64,000 nt of DNA, taken from Bacteroidota bacterium (lineage in GTDB: Bacteria > Bacteroidota > Bacteroidia > Chitinophagales > LD1). Position numbers and translations under genes: made by a program. A model generated the notes under the pieces. The model was not told the DNA's origin and searched no databases. It was given only the letters and a program-made list of their open reading frames with translations. Each line of letters starts with the position of its first letter. Position 1 is the first letter of the stretch. Where the stretch lies: assembly GCA_018267365.1 (NCBI GenBank), contig JAFDYQ010000017.1, positions 18,664 through 82,663 of the forward strand, written 5' to 3'. This document shows positions 53,448-61,951 of the stretch, one piece after another.

Positions 53448-54629
53448 ATGCGTCAGCTCTACACTTCATTGCTCCTGGCAGGAATCTGTCTCAGCGCTAT
53501 AGCGCAAAAATACCCCAACCTCGCCCCCACTCCACCCATGGGCTGGAATAGCTGGAATATCTTCCACTGTGATATAGACGAGGGAAAGGTCAAAGCGATG
53601 GCCGATGCGATAGCCGCCAATGGCATGAAGGACGCCGGATATCAGTACGTAGTGATAGATGACTGCTGGCAGGTGGCACGTGACAAAGACGGCTACGTGA
53701 TAGCAGACTCTGCCCGCTTCCCATCTGGCATCAAAGCATTGGCAGATTACATCCACTCCAAAGGGTTGAAGTTTGGCATCTACTCCTGCGCAGGTCGGCT
53801 TACCTGCCAGAAGCGCCCCGGTGGTGCCGGCTATGAGGACAAAGACGCGCAGCGATATGCTGAGTGGGGTGTAGACTATCTCAAATACGACTGGTGCAAC
53901 TCCGAGGGTCTCAAATCCACCGTCCAATATTCTACCATGCGTGACGCGCTGCATCGGGCCGGGCGCCCCATCGTCTTCAGCCTCTGCGAGTGGGGCTCTA
54001 CCAAGCCATGGCTCTGGGCCGACACCGTAGGCCATCTCTGGCGTACTACAGGCGATATCCGCCCTCGCTTCCTCAAACATCACGGTGTACTCGCTCTCTT
54101 TGACGCGCAGAGCAAGATCAGGAAATACAACAAACCAAACGGATGGAATGACCCCGACATGCTGGAGGTGGGCAATGAAGGTCTCTCCATCACAGAGTCC
54201 CGCACACATTTCACCCTCTGGTGCATGATGGCCGCACCACTCATGAGTGGCAATGACCTTCGCTCCATGCAGCCCGATATACTCAAGATACTGACCAATA
54301 AAAACGCAATAGCCGTAGATCAGGACAAACTGGGCATCCAGTGTTTTCTTTGGGAGAAAGTGAATGGTGTGGAAGTGTGGGTAAAACCCCTCTCCGGCGA
54401 TAGATTTGCTGTCTGCTTCCTCAATAGGTCATCGAGCGAAAAAAGCTTAAACTTTGACCCTTATCAATCTTTTACTGATCCTGACTTCGGTACGTCATAC
54501 ACCATTACTAAGCAATTCAATGCTTATAACATATGGGATAATAACTACAGCACGATGGGAGAAAATATCAAAGCTAAGATCGCCCCGCACGATGTTCTTT
54601 TTATGATATTCCAAAAATCAAAACCATAA
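53448..54629 (+). CDS. GH27 alpha-galactosidase
   Basis: A 393-residue exported enzyme with a signal peptide ending AIAQ. GH27 motifs: PPMGWNSWN at the mature N-terminus, YVVIDDCWQ, the nucleophile Asp in YLKYDWCN and the acid/base Asp in WRTTGDI. The C-terminal antiparallel beta domain starts near 300. It releases terminal alpha-galactose from oligosaccharides and galactomannans, with retention, in the periplasm or outside the cell. No SusC/SusD pair is nearby, so it stands alone and not in a polysaccharide-utilisation locus. Confidence 0.95.
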   Translation: MRQLYTSLLLAGICLSAIAQKYPNLAPTPPMGWNSWNIFHCDIDEGKVKAMADAIAANGMKDAGYQYVVIDDCWQVARDKDGYVIADSARFPSGIKALADYIHSKGLKFGIYSCAGRLTCQKRPGGAGYEDKDAQRYAEWGVDYLKYDWCNSEGLKSTVQYSTMRDALHRAGRPIVFSLCEWGSTKPWLWADTVGHLWRTTGDIRPRFLKHHGVLALFDAQSKIRKYNKPNGWNDPDMLEVGNEGLSITESRTHFTLWCMMAAPLMSGNDLRSMQPDILKILTNKNAIAVDQDKLGIQCFLWEKVNGVEVWVKPLSGDRFAVCFLNRSSSEKSLNFDPYQSFTDPDFGTSYTITKQFNAYNIWDNNYSTMGENIKAKIAPHDVLFMIFQKSKP

Positions 54630-54725
54630 GCGTGTCTGCATTACTAACTATTTATTCAGGTTTGTCAGAAATGCATTCCTCAGCGCCTCTCCCCCTCGGG
54701 GCAAAAAATGTTTTAATCAGAACTC

Positions 54726-55313
54726 ATGAATAAAACCCGATTAGAAGCATTCAGCGATGGTGTCATAGCCATCATTATCACCATCATGGTGCTGGAGTTT
54801 AAAATCCCGCACAGTGCAGAGTGGTCGGCCCTGCACCCCCTCATACCTACTTTTATCAGCTATGTGCTCAGCTTTATTTATATCGGTATCTATTGGAATA
54901 ACCACCACCACATGGTCCATACCATCCGGCATATCGGCCCCGGTATCATGTGGACCAATCTCAACCTCCTCTTCTGGCTATCACTCGTACCTTTTGCTAC
55001 TGCATGGATGGGCGAGAATCATTTTGCCGGCGCGCCTGTGGCCGTTTATGCCATCATTCTGATCATGTGCGGCCTCTCTTATGACATCATGCGCCGCTTT
55101 ATCATCTACTGCCACCCGCACGATGCGGAGGTGCGTTTCCTCCTCTCCCGTCAGCAGGGCAAGACCATCGCCTCTACAGTCTGTTATGCCATTTCTATTG
55201 GCTTTTCACTTTTCTACCCTTATGTATCTCTTTTCCTCTTTTTCCTCGTAGCTACATTCTGGTTTATACCAGACAAAAGCATACAGGAAAATGCAGACAA
55301 GAAAACAACTTAG
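54726..55313 (+). CDS. TMEM175-family (DUF1211) potassium channel-like protein
   Basis: A 195-residue protein with about five or six membrane helices. The N-terminal RLEAFSDGVIAIIITIMVLEF carries the FSD motif of bacterial TMEM175 channels, which tetramerise to a potassium-permeable pore. A conserved loop NNHHHMVHTIRHI follows helix 3. No partner is evident. Confidence 0.92.
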   Translation: MNKTRLEAFSDGVIAIIITIMVLEFKIPHSAEWSALHPLIPTFISYVLSFIYIGIYWNNHHHMVHTIRHIGPGIMWTNLNLLFWLSLVPFATAWMGENHFAGAPVAVYAIILIMCGLSYDIMRRFIIYCHPHDAEVRFLLSRQQGKTIASTVCYAISIGFSLFYPYVSLFLFFLVATFWFIPDKSIQENADKKTT

Positions 55314-55346
55314 TATTAAGTAGTTAGTATAAAGTATTTAGACAAA
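55312..55346. repeat. AGTATTAAGTAGTTAG element, copy 2
   Basis: AGTATTAAGTAGTTAG followed by TATAAAGTATTTAGACAAA. The first 16 bases and the final AGACAAA match 50224-50244. It precedes a short-repeat tract at both loci. Confidence 0.7.
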
Positions 55347-55417
55347 ACCCACTTCAAAAGCTCTCATCTAAGCTTCTGTATTACTTTATTCCTTTTCGCG
55401 AAATGTATTTTGCATTT

Positions 55418-55488
55418 CCCCGTCACCTCGTCACTCCGTCACCCCGTCACCTCGTCACTCCGTCACCCCGTCACTCCGTCCCTCGTCC
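55418..55488. repeat. 8-bp tandem repeat with 24-bp higher-order period
   Basis: Eight consecutive 8-mers of the form CnnCGTCA: CCCCGTCA, CCTCGTCA, CTCCGTCA, then the same three again, then CCCCGTCA and CTCCGTCC, plus a partial unit. The three-unit order gives a 24-bp super-repeat. It ends next to the lptD stop codon. Confidence 0.92.
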
Positions 55489-55495
55489 TTCGCCC

Positions 55496-58312
55496 CTATG
55501 GCGTATACGCCGTCCGCTTCTTCGTCAGCTTCAGGTCTTGCAGGGTTGGATTTACTATCTTCAGCTCAATAGAAAACTGCTGATATGTGAGCGGCCACGC
55601 CGTCCAGTCAAAGTCCAGCTCCCAGCAGTGCAGGCTCCGCACTACTTTGATCTGCGTCACCGTCAGTTCCTTCTTATTGAAGTCAAAGCCCGTATTGACA
55701 GCTACTTTCCACTTTGGCGTCAGGTTAAAATCACCATTCACTTTTAGATATGGAGACCATACCAATGAGTCATTTTGCGTATAGGTATTGAAGTTGGTAT
55801 GCACATCCATGCTGAATGAGGTAGCGAGATTCCACGGTATATGAAAGTCGTAGTAGTCGTTCGGATCATACGAGACATAGTCGGGTATGTCATGCACAGC
55901 TTTGTTAGATGGAGCAGCTACAGCCTTTGCCTTGCCGTGAAAGTTTGCATTCAGGCTCACATTGGCGCTGGTGAAGCGCAGCAGGCCTTTATGCGTCACG
56001 TCAAAGTAATACCTGTTGATCGTATAGCCATTGGTGCCACGCGCATATGGGTCCATGGTCCAGCTGAAGTTTGCCGTCAGGTTATTCAGGATATTCATCG
56101 TACCGCTAAAGGTAAACGGCTGCAGGCGCAGCGAGTCAGCAGCAAAGTTGTATCCGCCGGTGATGTTAAAGTGGTCAAGTATACCCAGCTTTTTCTCATG
56201 ATTGACGGAGTCTGACTTTGAGAAGACCTTCATGTCAAAGTTATTATTCAGCGCCCAGGTCATTGCGGCATACTTACCTGTAGCCGGCTGGCCGTAGACA
56301 CCGTTCACGATATCAAAGTGGCTGTACTGGGTCACGGTAGGATCATAGAGTCCTTTGCGTACAAATGCATAGTACCCCCAATACGGACTGCCAAAGTCTG
56401 GCCTGTAGGAAAATGCAACCTGCGGCGTAAGGATATGGCGCAGCCCCTTGATATATTTCCCTCTGAAGTGATAGATACCCGTCACCTTGGTACTTGCGCT
56501 GAGATTGACAGCAAAGTCCCGTGCCGCCTTGAATCCATACACCGTATCTGTCTTGAGGTAGCTCGCCCCGCCGGGGTTTAGTATCGAGACGCCACCCGGC
56601 AGCAGGATCTGCTGGTCTTTGTTGACCCAGCTCTGATTGACCGTCTGAAAGTACCACCGCTCCGTATAGGTAGCTCCCGGCGTGAGCGTGAAATATTTTG
56701 CGACGGTAAATGGCGCATCAATGGCTGCATTTTGACTGATGCCATACCGCAGGTTTTTATAAAAATCCGGCCGGGTCAGCAGCGTGTCGTAGGTGTTGAT
56801 CGTATTCTTGGCCTGAAAGCCATACGTGATACCGATATTCTGGTACCACTTGGGCCGCCCGCTCGTCACCTTACCCTTGAATGGCGTCACACGGGATACA
56901 TTCACCCGAAACTCCGGGAAAGTGACCTGTATGGATCGGTTTTGCAGGTTTTGGCTGTGGCTGCCTGATACTGATATGGATAGAAACGGAGCCCTGGTAA
57001 AGGATTTCTGATAGTTGATATTGGAGTATAGTGATGTCTGAAAGAGGGACTGGTCTGTGACGCGGTGGTCTGTATTATAGCTGGAGGTAGACGCATTGAC
57101 AGCTGCGCTGAAAGAGTGCGTAGGTGCCGCCTTAGGGTCGAGCTGAAAGGACCAGTTGATCTTAAAAGCATTCCCTGCTTTTTGCCCCGGCAGATCCGGG
57201 TCCTCCGGCCTGGTGCGGATGTAGCTCAGCGCCAGGCTACCGCTGAAGAGGTAATTGTATTTGTACGATACGGAAGGATCTATCTCAAATGTACCATTAG
57301 TATAGACTGTCCCTATAAACTTCAGACCCAGGTTGTCATTGGCAGCCCAGTAGTAGCCGCCATCACGCAGGAAGAAACCATTCGCTTTATCCGTACCGTA
57401 CTTGGGTATGATAGCCCCGGACCTCCGGCCCTGCTTCACCGGAAAGATGCCAAACGGGATGTAGAGAGGGGTCGGTACGTCTGCTATCCAGAGGTTAGCC
57501 GGGCCGGTCACCATTACCTTGTTAGGTACGAGCTTGATTTTTTTTGCCTTGAAGTAGAAATGCGGGTGATCCAGGTTGCAGGTCGTGTATTTAGAGTTGT
57601 AGCCATACCAGCTGGTAGAGTCTGCGCGCTTTACTGCCTCACTATGCAGGTAGGCATCCCCCTCACTGGTACTTACCTCATATACTTTGCCATGCTGGTT
57701 TTTAAAGTTGTACCGCATCTTGCTGGCCCGGTATTCCTTGTCGTTATCTTTAAAGATGGGCTTGCCCGACACCCTGCCTGTAGAGTCTTTGGCCCCCTGC
57801 GCCGTCATCTCCATAGTGGTCCAGTCAAACTCTACCGCATCTGCATTGAGCTGTATCTTCTGATAGTGCGTTTCCCCCTTATTATACAGATACATCTTCT
57901 TTGCCGTTATATCATAGACTATGGAGTCTTCGGCCTTGTAGGTGATCTTGTCTTTGATCTCACTGTTGCCATCAGCATCGGCTGTATCTACTGCTGCGCT
58001 GGTGCTGATGCGTATTTTTGTCGTGTCGGCTTTGCCCGTGAGAGAGTCTATGGTGATGACCAGTGAGTCCCGGGTAGCGGCCCGCACTATAGAGTCCATC
58101 CGGGCGCGGGTAGCTGAGTCCATAGGCGCAGTGACGCTGGTTTGGCCTCCCATTTTATTTCCTTTCTGAGCGGAGAGCGTGATGCTGCACACAAAAATGA
58201 GAGTACACAAAAAAAGACACTTCTGACGCCACTGAGGACTACTAATAAGCGGTATGTGAGCCTGTGCTAGAATATTTGACCTACTTTGCTGGTGATATTT
58301 TGGATGAGCCAA
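55496..58312 (-). CDS. lptD: LPS-assembly protein LptD, Bacteroidota type
   Basis: A 938-residue outer-membrane protein. A hydrophobic signal stretch lies at about 30-49 (after a basic N-terminal tail), followed by an OstA/LptA-like beta-jellyroll (~120-290; e.g. KMYLYNKGETHYQKIQLNAD and DVPTPLYIPFGIFP) and a long barrel to the C-terminus. LptD receives LPS from the periplasmic bridge and inserts it in the outer leaflet. The upstream amidase gene starts 17 bp away on the opposite strand, so both promoters must overlap the two coding ends. Confidence 0.9.
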   Translation of the reverse strand: MAHPKYHQQSRSNILAQAHIPLISSPQWRQKCLFLCTLIFVCSITLSAQKGNKMGGQTSVTAPMDSATRARMDSIVRAATRDSLVITIDSLTGKADTTKIRISTSAAVDTADADGNSEIKDKITYKAEDSIVYDITAKKMYLYNKGETHYQKIQLNADAVEFDWTTMEMTAQGAKDSTGRVSGKPIFKDNDKEYRASKMRYNFKNQHGKVYEVSTSEGDAYLHSEAVKRADSTSWYGYNSKYTTCNLDHPHFYFKAKKIKLVPNKVMVTGPANLWIADVPTPLYIPFGIFPVKQGRRSGAIIPKYGTDKANGFFLRDGGYYWAANDNLGLKFIGTVYTNGTFEIDPSVSYKYNYLFSGSLALSYIRTRPEDPDLPGQKAGNAFKINWSFQLDPKAAPTHSFSAAVNASTSSYNTDHRVTDQSLFQTSLYSNINYQKSFTRAPFLSISVSGSHSQNLQNRSIQVTFPEFRVNVSRVTPFKGKVTSGRPKWYQNIGITYGFQAKNTINTYDTLLTRPDFYKNLRYGISQNAAIDAPFTVAKYFTLTPGATYTERWYFQTVNQSWVNKDQQILLPGGVSILNPGGASYLKTDTVYGFKAARDFAVNLSASTKVTGIYHFRGKYIKGLRHILTPQVAFSYRPDFGSPYWGYYAFVRKGLYDPTVTQYSHFDIVNGVYGQPATGKYAAMTWALNNNFDMKVFSKSDSVNHEKKLGILDHFNITGGYNFAADSLRLQPFTFSGTMNILNNLTANFSWTMDPYARGTNGYTINRYYFDVTHKGLLRFTSANVSLNANFHGKAKAVAAPSNKAVHDIPDYVSYDPNDYYDFHIPWNLATSFSMDVHTNFNTYTQNDSLVWSPYLKVNGDFNLTPKWKVAVNTGFDFNKKELTVTQIKVVRSLHCWELDFDWTAWPLTYQQFSIELKIVNPTLQDLKLTKKRTAYTP

Positions 58313-58328
58313 AAATAAAAATCAAAAC

Positions 58329-60182
58329 GTGATTCGCTTAGTTTCATTATTGGCACTCTTTTGTTTAACGTCTTTTGCATTCGCAGTCGGGCCGGGGCAG
58401 CAGGGCACCGCTGTGCGTACGCTGGTCATAGATCCCGGCCATGGCGGCATGGACCCGGGCGCCATAGGACTAGGTGGGCACCACGAGTCGGATCTCGCAC
58501 TGGGTGTCTCGCTCAGGTTTGGCGAGATGGTCAAGGAAGCTTTTCCTGATGTCAAGATCATCTATACCCGCACTACTGACAAATTTGTCTCTCTGGCAGA
58601 CCGCGCCGATATGGCCAATAAGGCAAAGGCTGACCTCTTCATCAGCATACATCTCAACTCCACTACTAATCATGAGGCCTATGGCACCAGCACATACGTC
58701 CTCGGCCTACACCGCACAGACGACAATCTCGAGATAGCCAAGCGCGAGAATGCGGTCATAGACCTCGAGACCAATAAAAATGCGAAATATGAATTTGACC
58801 CAAATTCACCTGAGGGCCACATCATTATGAGCATGAAGCAGAACGCCTTTCTCGATCAGAGCATTCTCATTGCTTCTAAAATAGAAGATGAGCTGGCCGT
58901 CCTGGCCAAGCGCAAAAGCCGCGGCGTAAAGCAGGCAGGTTTCTGGGTACTCTACAAGACCGCCATGCCGTCACTTCTCGCTGAGATCGGCTTTATATCC
59001 AATCCTACTGAGGAGCAGTACCTGGCAGGAGACGCCGGCCAGAGCAATATTGCTACGGCTATATTCAAGGCTTTCCGCTCATACAAAAATCAGATAGAGG
59101 GCCGCAAAGACACGGTGGAGGAAGTGGCCAAAGCCACACCGGCTCCCGAAAAAAAAAAGGAGGAGCCAGCCCCGCCAGACACACAGCACTCAGCTCCAAA
59201 AACACAAGCACTAAGCCCGGACCGGTCACAGCCGGCAGCAGCGCCAAAAGCGCACCCCGCTCAGGCAGCAGAGGCAAAGTCTCAGCCGGCACCGGCAGCC
59301 GAAGCAAAACAACAGCCACCATCTACCACCGCACCAGGCCATCCCGAGGCCAAGAAAGAAGCAGCCTGGGCGCCTGATACATCAGATATAGCCCCTGCAC
59401 CACAGGTTTACCGAGAGGAGAAGGCCACCACTATCTATGCCCGTATAGATCAGGTAGCTAAACCAGTGCTGAAAGATACGGTGAAACCCGCCACACCAGA
59501 TCCACGCACCACCGCTCCGCAGCATACCCAGGTGATCACACAGGCCAAAAGAGAAGAACCTAAACCCGTATCACCGCCACCTGCCAAAACGGTGAAGCCG
59601 ATCATAGATACTGTAAAGAAAACTACTGTAGAAGTAAAGACCCTGGCCACAAAACCTGCTCCCACAGCCGCTACTACCAAGGCAAAAACCGATACAGCAA
59701 AGACTGTAGTCAAAGAACCTAAGCAGGTGACCAAAGAGACAGCTACTACTGCTGCAAAAAAGGAGCAACCAACCGCAGCGACCAGGACCACACCAGCTAA
59801 AAAAGAAACAACTACTGCTGCAGAAAAGAAAGCACCTGCCGGCAAGGAGACAGCGAAAAAAGAAACTGCTCCGGTCAGCAAAGGTGACGCCCTGGCTACA
59901 GATAATGATAATGTCATCTTTACCGTACAGATAGTAGCTGCGCACAAGCCACCGGTCAACTATGATGCTCTCGTCAGCACCTTTGGCCTGATCAATAGGG
60001 AAGAGATAGGAGATGGCGTAGTGCGCTACATGGCAGGCCAGTTTACCCACTACCGCGAGGCTGAGAAAGCGCTGCAACTAGCCAAGTCCAAGGGCTTTTC
60101 CACCGCCTTTATCGTAGCCTACGTCAATAACGAGCGCCAGACAGTAGCCCACACCAGAGAGATCGGTGCCAGGAGGCCGTAG
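58329..60182 (+). CDS. N-acetylmuramoyl-L-alanine amidase with Pro/Ala/Thr/Lys-rich linker and SPOR-like C-terminus
   Basis: A 617-residue protein starting at a GTG, with a signal peptide (1-19). Amidase_3 domain (~28-260): His38 in DPGHGGMDPG, Glu53 in HHESDL, the His in ISIHLNS and the Glu in LLAEIGFISN. Residues ~265-530 are a low-complexity Ala/Pro/Thr/Lys linker, and ~535-605 fit a SPOR-like peptidoglycan-binding fold. It cleaves the MurNAc-L-Ala bond in cell separation. Divergent from lptD. Confidence 0.93.
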   Translation: MIRLVSLLALFCLTSFAFAVGPGQQGTAVRTLVIDPGHGGMDPGAIGLGGHHESDLALGVSLRFGEMVKEAFPDVKIIYTRTTDKFVSLADRADMANKAKADLFISIHLNSTTNHEAYGTSTYVLGLHRTDDNLEIAKRENAVIDLETNKNAKYEFDPNSPEGHIIMSMKQNAFLDQSILIASKIEDELAVLAKRKSRGVKQAGFWVLYKTAMPSLLAEIGFISNPTEEQYLAGDAGQSNIATAIFKAFRSYKNQIEGRKDTVEEVAKATPAPEKKKEEPAPPDTQHSAPKTQALSPDRSQPAAAPKAHPAQAAEAKSQPAPAAEAKQQPPSTTAPGHPEAKKEAAWAPDTSDIAPAPQVYREEKATTIYARIDQVAKPVLKDTVKPATPDPRTTAPQHTQVITQAKREEPKPVSPPPAKTVKPIIDTVKKTTVEVKTLATKPAPTAATTKAKTDTAKTVVKEPKQVTKETATTAAKKEQPTAATRTTPAKKETTTAAEKKAPAGKETAKKETAPVSKGDALATDNDNVIFTVQIVAAHKPPVNYDALVSTFGLINREEIGDGVVRYMAGQFTHYREAEKALQLAKSKGFSTAFIVAYVNNERQTVAHTREIGARRP

Positions 60183-60257
60183 ATTTTATCAGAAGATATC
60201 AAAACGAAAATGGCCATGTAATTATATCGCATGACCATTTTTGTTTTAAGGCTATTA

Positions 60258-60310
60258 CACTCTCCTATTTAGGGGAGCCTGCCCACAGGTAGGCGCAGAC
60301 AGGTGTGGTA
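60258..60310. repeat. Palindromic intergenic repeat, copy B
   Basis: TCTCCTATTTAGGGGAG, then GCCTGCCCACAGGTAGGCG, then ACAGGTGTGG. Shares hairpin style and GTGTGG tail with 50299-50349 and GCCTGC...AGGTAGGCG with 12466-12480. Confidence 0.6.
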
Positions 60311-60350
60311 AGGCGCGTCCCGATGGCTGTCAGATATCTGGCCCACACAG

Positions 60351-60403
60351 TTCTCCCTTCTCCTTCGGAGAAGGGAGATGCCGAAGGCAGAGGGATGAGG
60401 TGG
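60351..60403. repeat. Palindromic intergenic repeat, copy C
   Basis: TTCTCCCTTCTCC and GGAGAAGGGAGA flank a 3-base loop (TTC), a 12-bp hairpin, followed by ATGCCGAAGGCAGAGGGATGAGG, as in copy A at 50323-50349. Confidence 0.8.
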
Positions 60404-60829
60404 TCACAAAAACCTCCCCCGCAGCTCCTCCGTAGGCATCATACAGCTCTCCCTTCTGCCAAACCACCTGTATCTATATCTCGCTACCAGATCATACACC
60501 GCATCACGCAGCGGCCTCGGCACGATGATAAAGGCATATAATAGCCCCCATGCACCACCCAGGTCGCGCATCAGGTATAGCGCTGCCGTAGAGCGCTGAT
60601 AGAGTTGCCCCTGACGCAGATAGATGAAGGAATCAAACTTATCCGTAGTCAAACCATGCTCCGCCAGCACTTTATGCCCCGCATCCGACTGTAGCGCTGC
60701 AAAGCGAAACCGCCCCTCAGTGTCATGCCTGATCACAAACTGCACAGACGCATTACACAGGTTGCATACGCCATCGAATAGCACCAGGCGATCAGGTATT
60801 TGCCCATATGTTATATGATTATTTGACAT
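60404..60829 (-). CDS. DCC-family thiol-disulfide oxidoreductase-like protein (DUF393)
   Basis: A 141-residue protein with the defining D-x-x-C-x-x-C motif FDGVCNLCNASVQF at about 19-32, followed by the family's RFRFAALQSDAG and RSTAALYLMRDLGG. Members have a thioredoxin-like fold, but the activity is not established. It is on the opposite strand between the amidase and MCE genes, breaking the cell-envelope gene order. Confidence 0.9.
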   Translation of the reverse strand: MSNNHITYGQIPDRLVLFDGVCNLCNASVQFVIRHDTEGRFRFAALQSDAGHKVLAEHGLTTDKFDSFIYLRQGQLYQRSTAALYLMRDLGGAWGLLYAFIIVPRPLRDAVYDLVARYRYRWFGRRESCMMPTEELRGRFL

Positions 60830-60867
60830 GCGATAGATGCGTGCTATGCTTGCGCAGGGGCCGCTAT

Positions 60868-60897
60868 TTTGATTTCCGGCTCAAATCAATATTTTTG
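60868..60897 (+). promoter_or_regulatory. Strong Bacteroidota promoter for the MCE gene
   Basis: TTTG at 60868-60871 is followed after 18 bp by TATTTTTG (60890-60897), matching the -33 TTG and -7 TAnnTTTG pair of Bacteroidota housekeeping promoters. It overlaps the 5' part of the longest open frame and so supports the GTG start at 60913. Confidence 0.6.
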
Positions 60898-60912
60898 GTT
60901 AAAATACCGATA

Positions 60913-61902
60913 GTGAACAATCAAACAAAGGTAGGCCTGTTTTCTCTTATTACTGTCATCATTTTCATTTTTGGGTTCTATTTCCTCAAGGGTGTCAACC
61001 TATTCACTACCAAAAGTAAGTACTACGCGGTCTTTGATAATATAGACGGCATCTACAAGTCTAACCCCGTCACTGTCAATGGCCACCACATAGGCTCAGT
61101 CAATGCAGAAAGCTTTGATCCAAACTCCGGCAAGATCACACTCGAGCTCATCATAGATAATGATTTTGTATTGTACGATAGCTGCATGGCTTCTATCAAC
61201 TCTACTGACCTCGTAGGCAGCAAGGAGATAGCCATCCGCTACAAAGTATCGGGCAAAGCCTACAAAAGCGGCGATACGATAGCTACCTATGTAGCGCCGG
61301 ATCTGATGAGCAAACTCAGTAGCGCCATAGACCCGCTGAAAGATAATATTACCCGCACCCTGCACAATCTCGACTCCGTGCTCGTAGCCGTCAAGGGTGC
61401 GCTGGCCAAAGACGACCAGACCAGCACGATACACAAGCTCAATGCAGCACTGGATAATATCCATACCCTCACGGCCAGGGGTGGCTCACTGGACCAGACA
61501 CTGGCCAATCTCAAATCTTTCACCGGCAATCTGGACAAGAACAACGAGAAGATCAATCACCTCCTCGCCAATGTAGCCGACCTGACCGATACACTGAAGA
61601 ATGCCGACCTCGGAGCTACTGTGGCCAAGGCCCGCTCAGCCCTGAGCGGCATAGACACACTCATGCACGGTATCAACAATGGTGAGGGCACCATAGGCAG
61701 CCTGATCAAAGACAAGCAGGTATACAATGATCTCGACAGTGCCGTACTCAGCCTCAATACACTACTGGTAGATGTCAAGGCACATCCATACCGCTACGTG
61801 AATATTTCTGTCTTTGGCGGAGCCAAGAGAGATGCCAGGTACAAAGAGAAACTGGCCAGAGAGGAGGCTAAGAAAAAAGCCAAAAGCACCTCCGGCAAAT
61901 AG
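60913..61902 (+). CDS. MCE/MlaD-family lipid-transport substrate-binding protein
   Basis: About 329 residues from the GTG at 60913 (VNNQTKVGLFSL). The frame extends to 60808 but the promoter lies inside that part. One N-terminal membrane anchor (~8-27) is followed by an MCE domain (~35-115, with VTVNGHHIGSV) and a long coiled/helical C-terminal region. MCE proteins form hexameric barrels or tunnels that move lipids between the inner and outer membranes. No MlaE or MlaF homologue is in the window. Confidence 0.87.
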   Translation: MNNQTKVGLFSLITVIIFIFGFYFLKGVNLFTTKSKYYAVFDNIDGIYKSNPVTVNGHHIGSVNAESFDPNSGKITLELIIDNDFVLYDSCMASINSTDLVGSKEIAIRYKVSGKAYKSGDTIATYVAPDLMSKLSSAIDPLKDNITRTLHNLDSVLVAVKGALAKDDQTSTIHKLNAALDNIHTLTARGGSLDQTLANLKSFTGNLDKNNEKINHLLANVADLTDTLKNADLGATVAKARSALSGIDTLMHGINNGEGTIGSLIKDKQVYNDLDSAVLSLNTLLVDVKAHPYRYVNISVFGGAKRDARYKEKLAREEAKKKAKSTSGK

Positions 61903-61951
61903 ACTAAAATACCGCCCGCAGCCGTTGATACGGGCAGTACAATCACTGACT

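Noticed and set aside
55403..55747. Plus-strand frame of 114 codons with repeated RHLVTPSP
   Set aside because: It is only the translation of the 8-bp tandem repeat running into the antisense of lptD.
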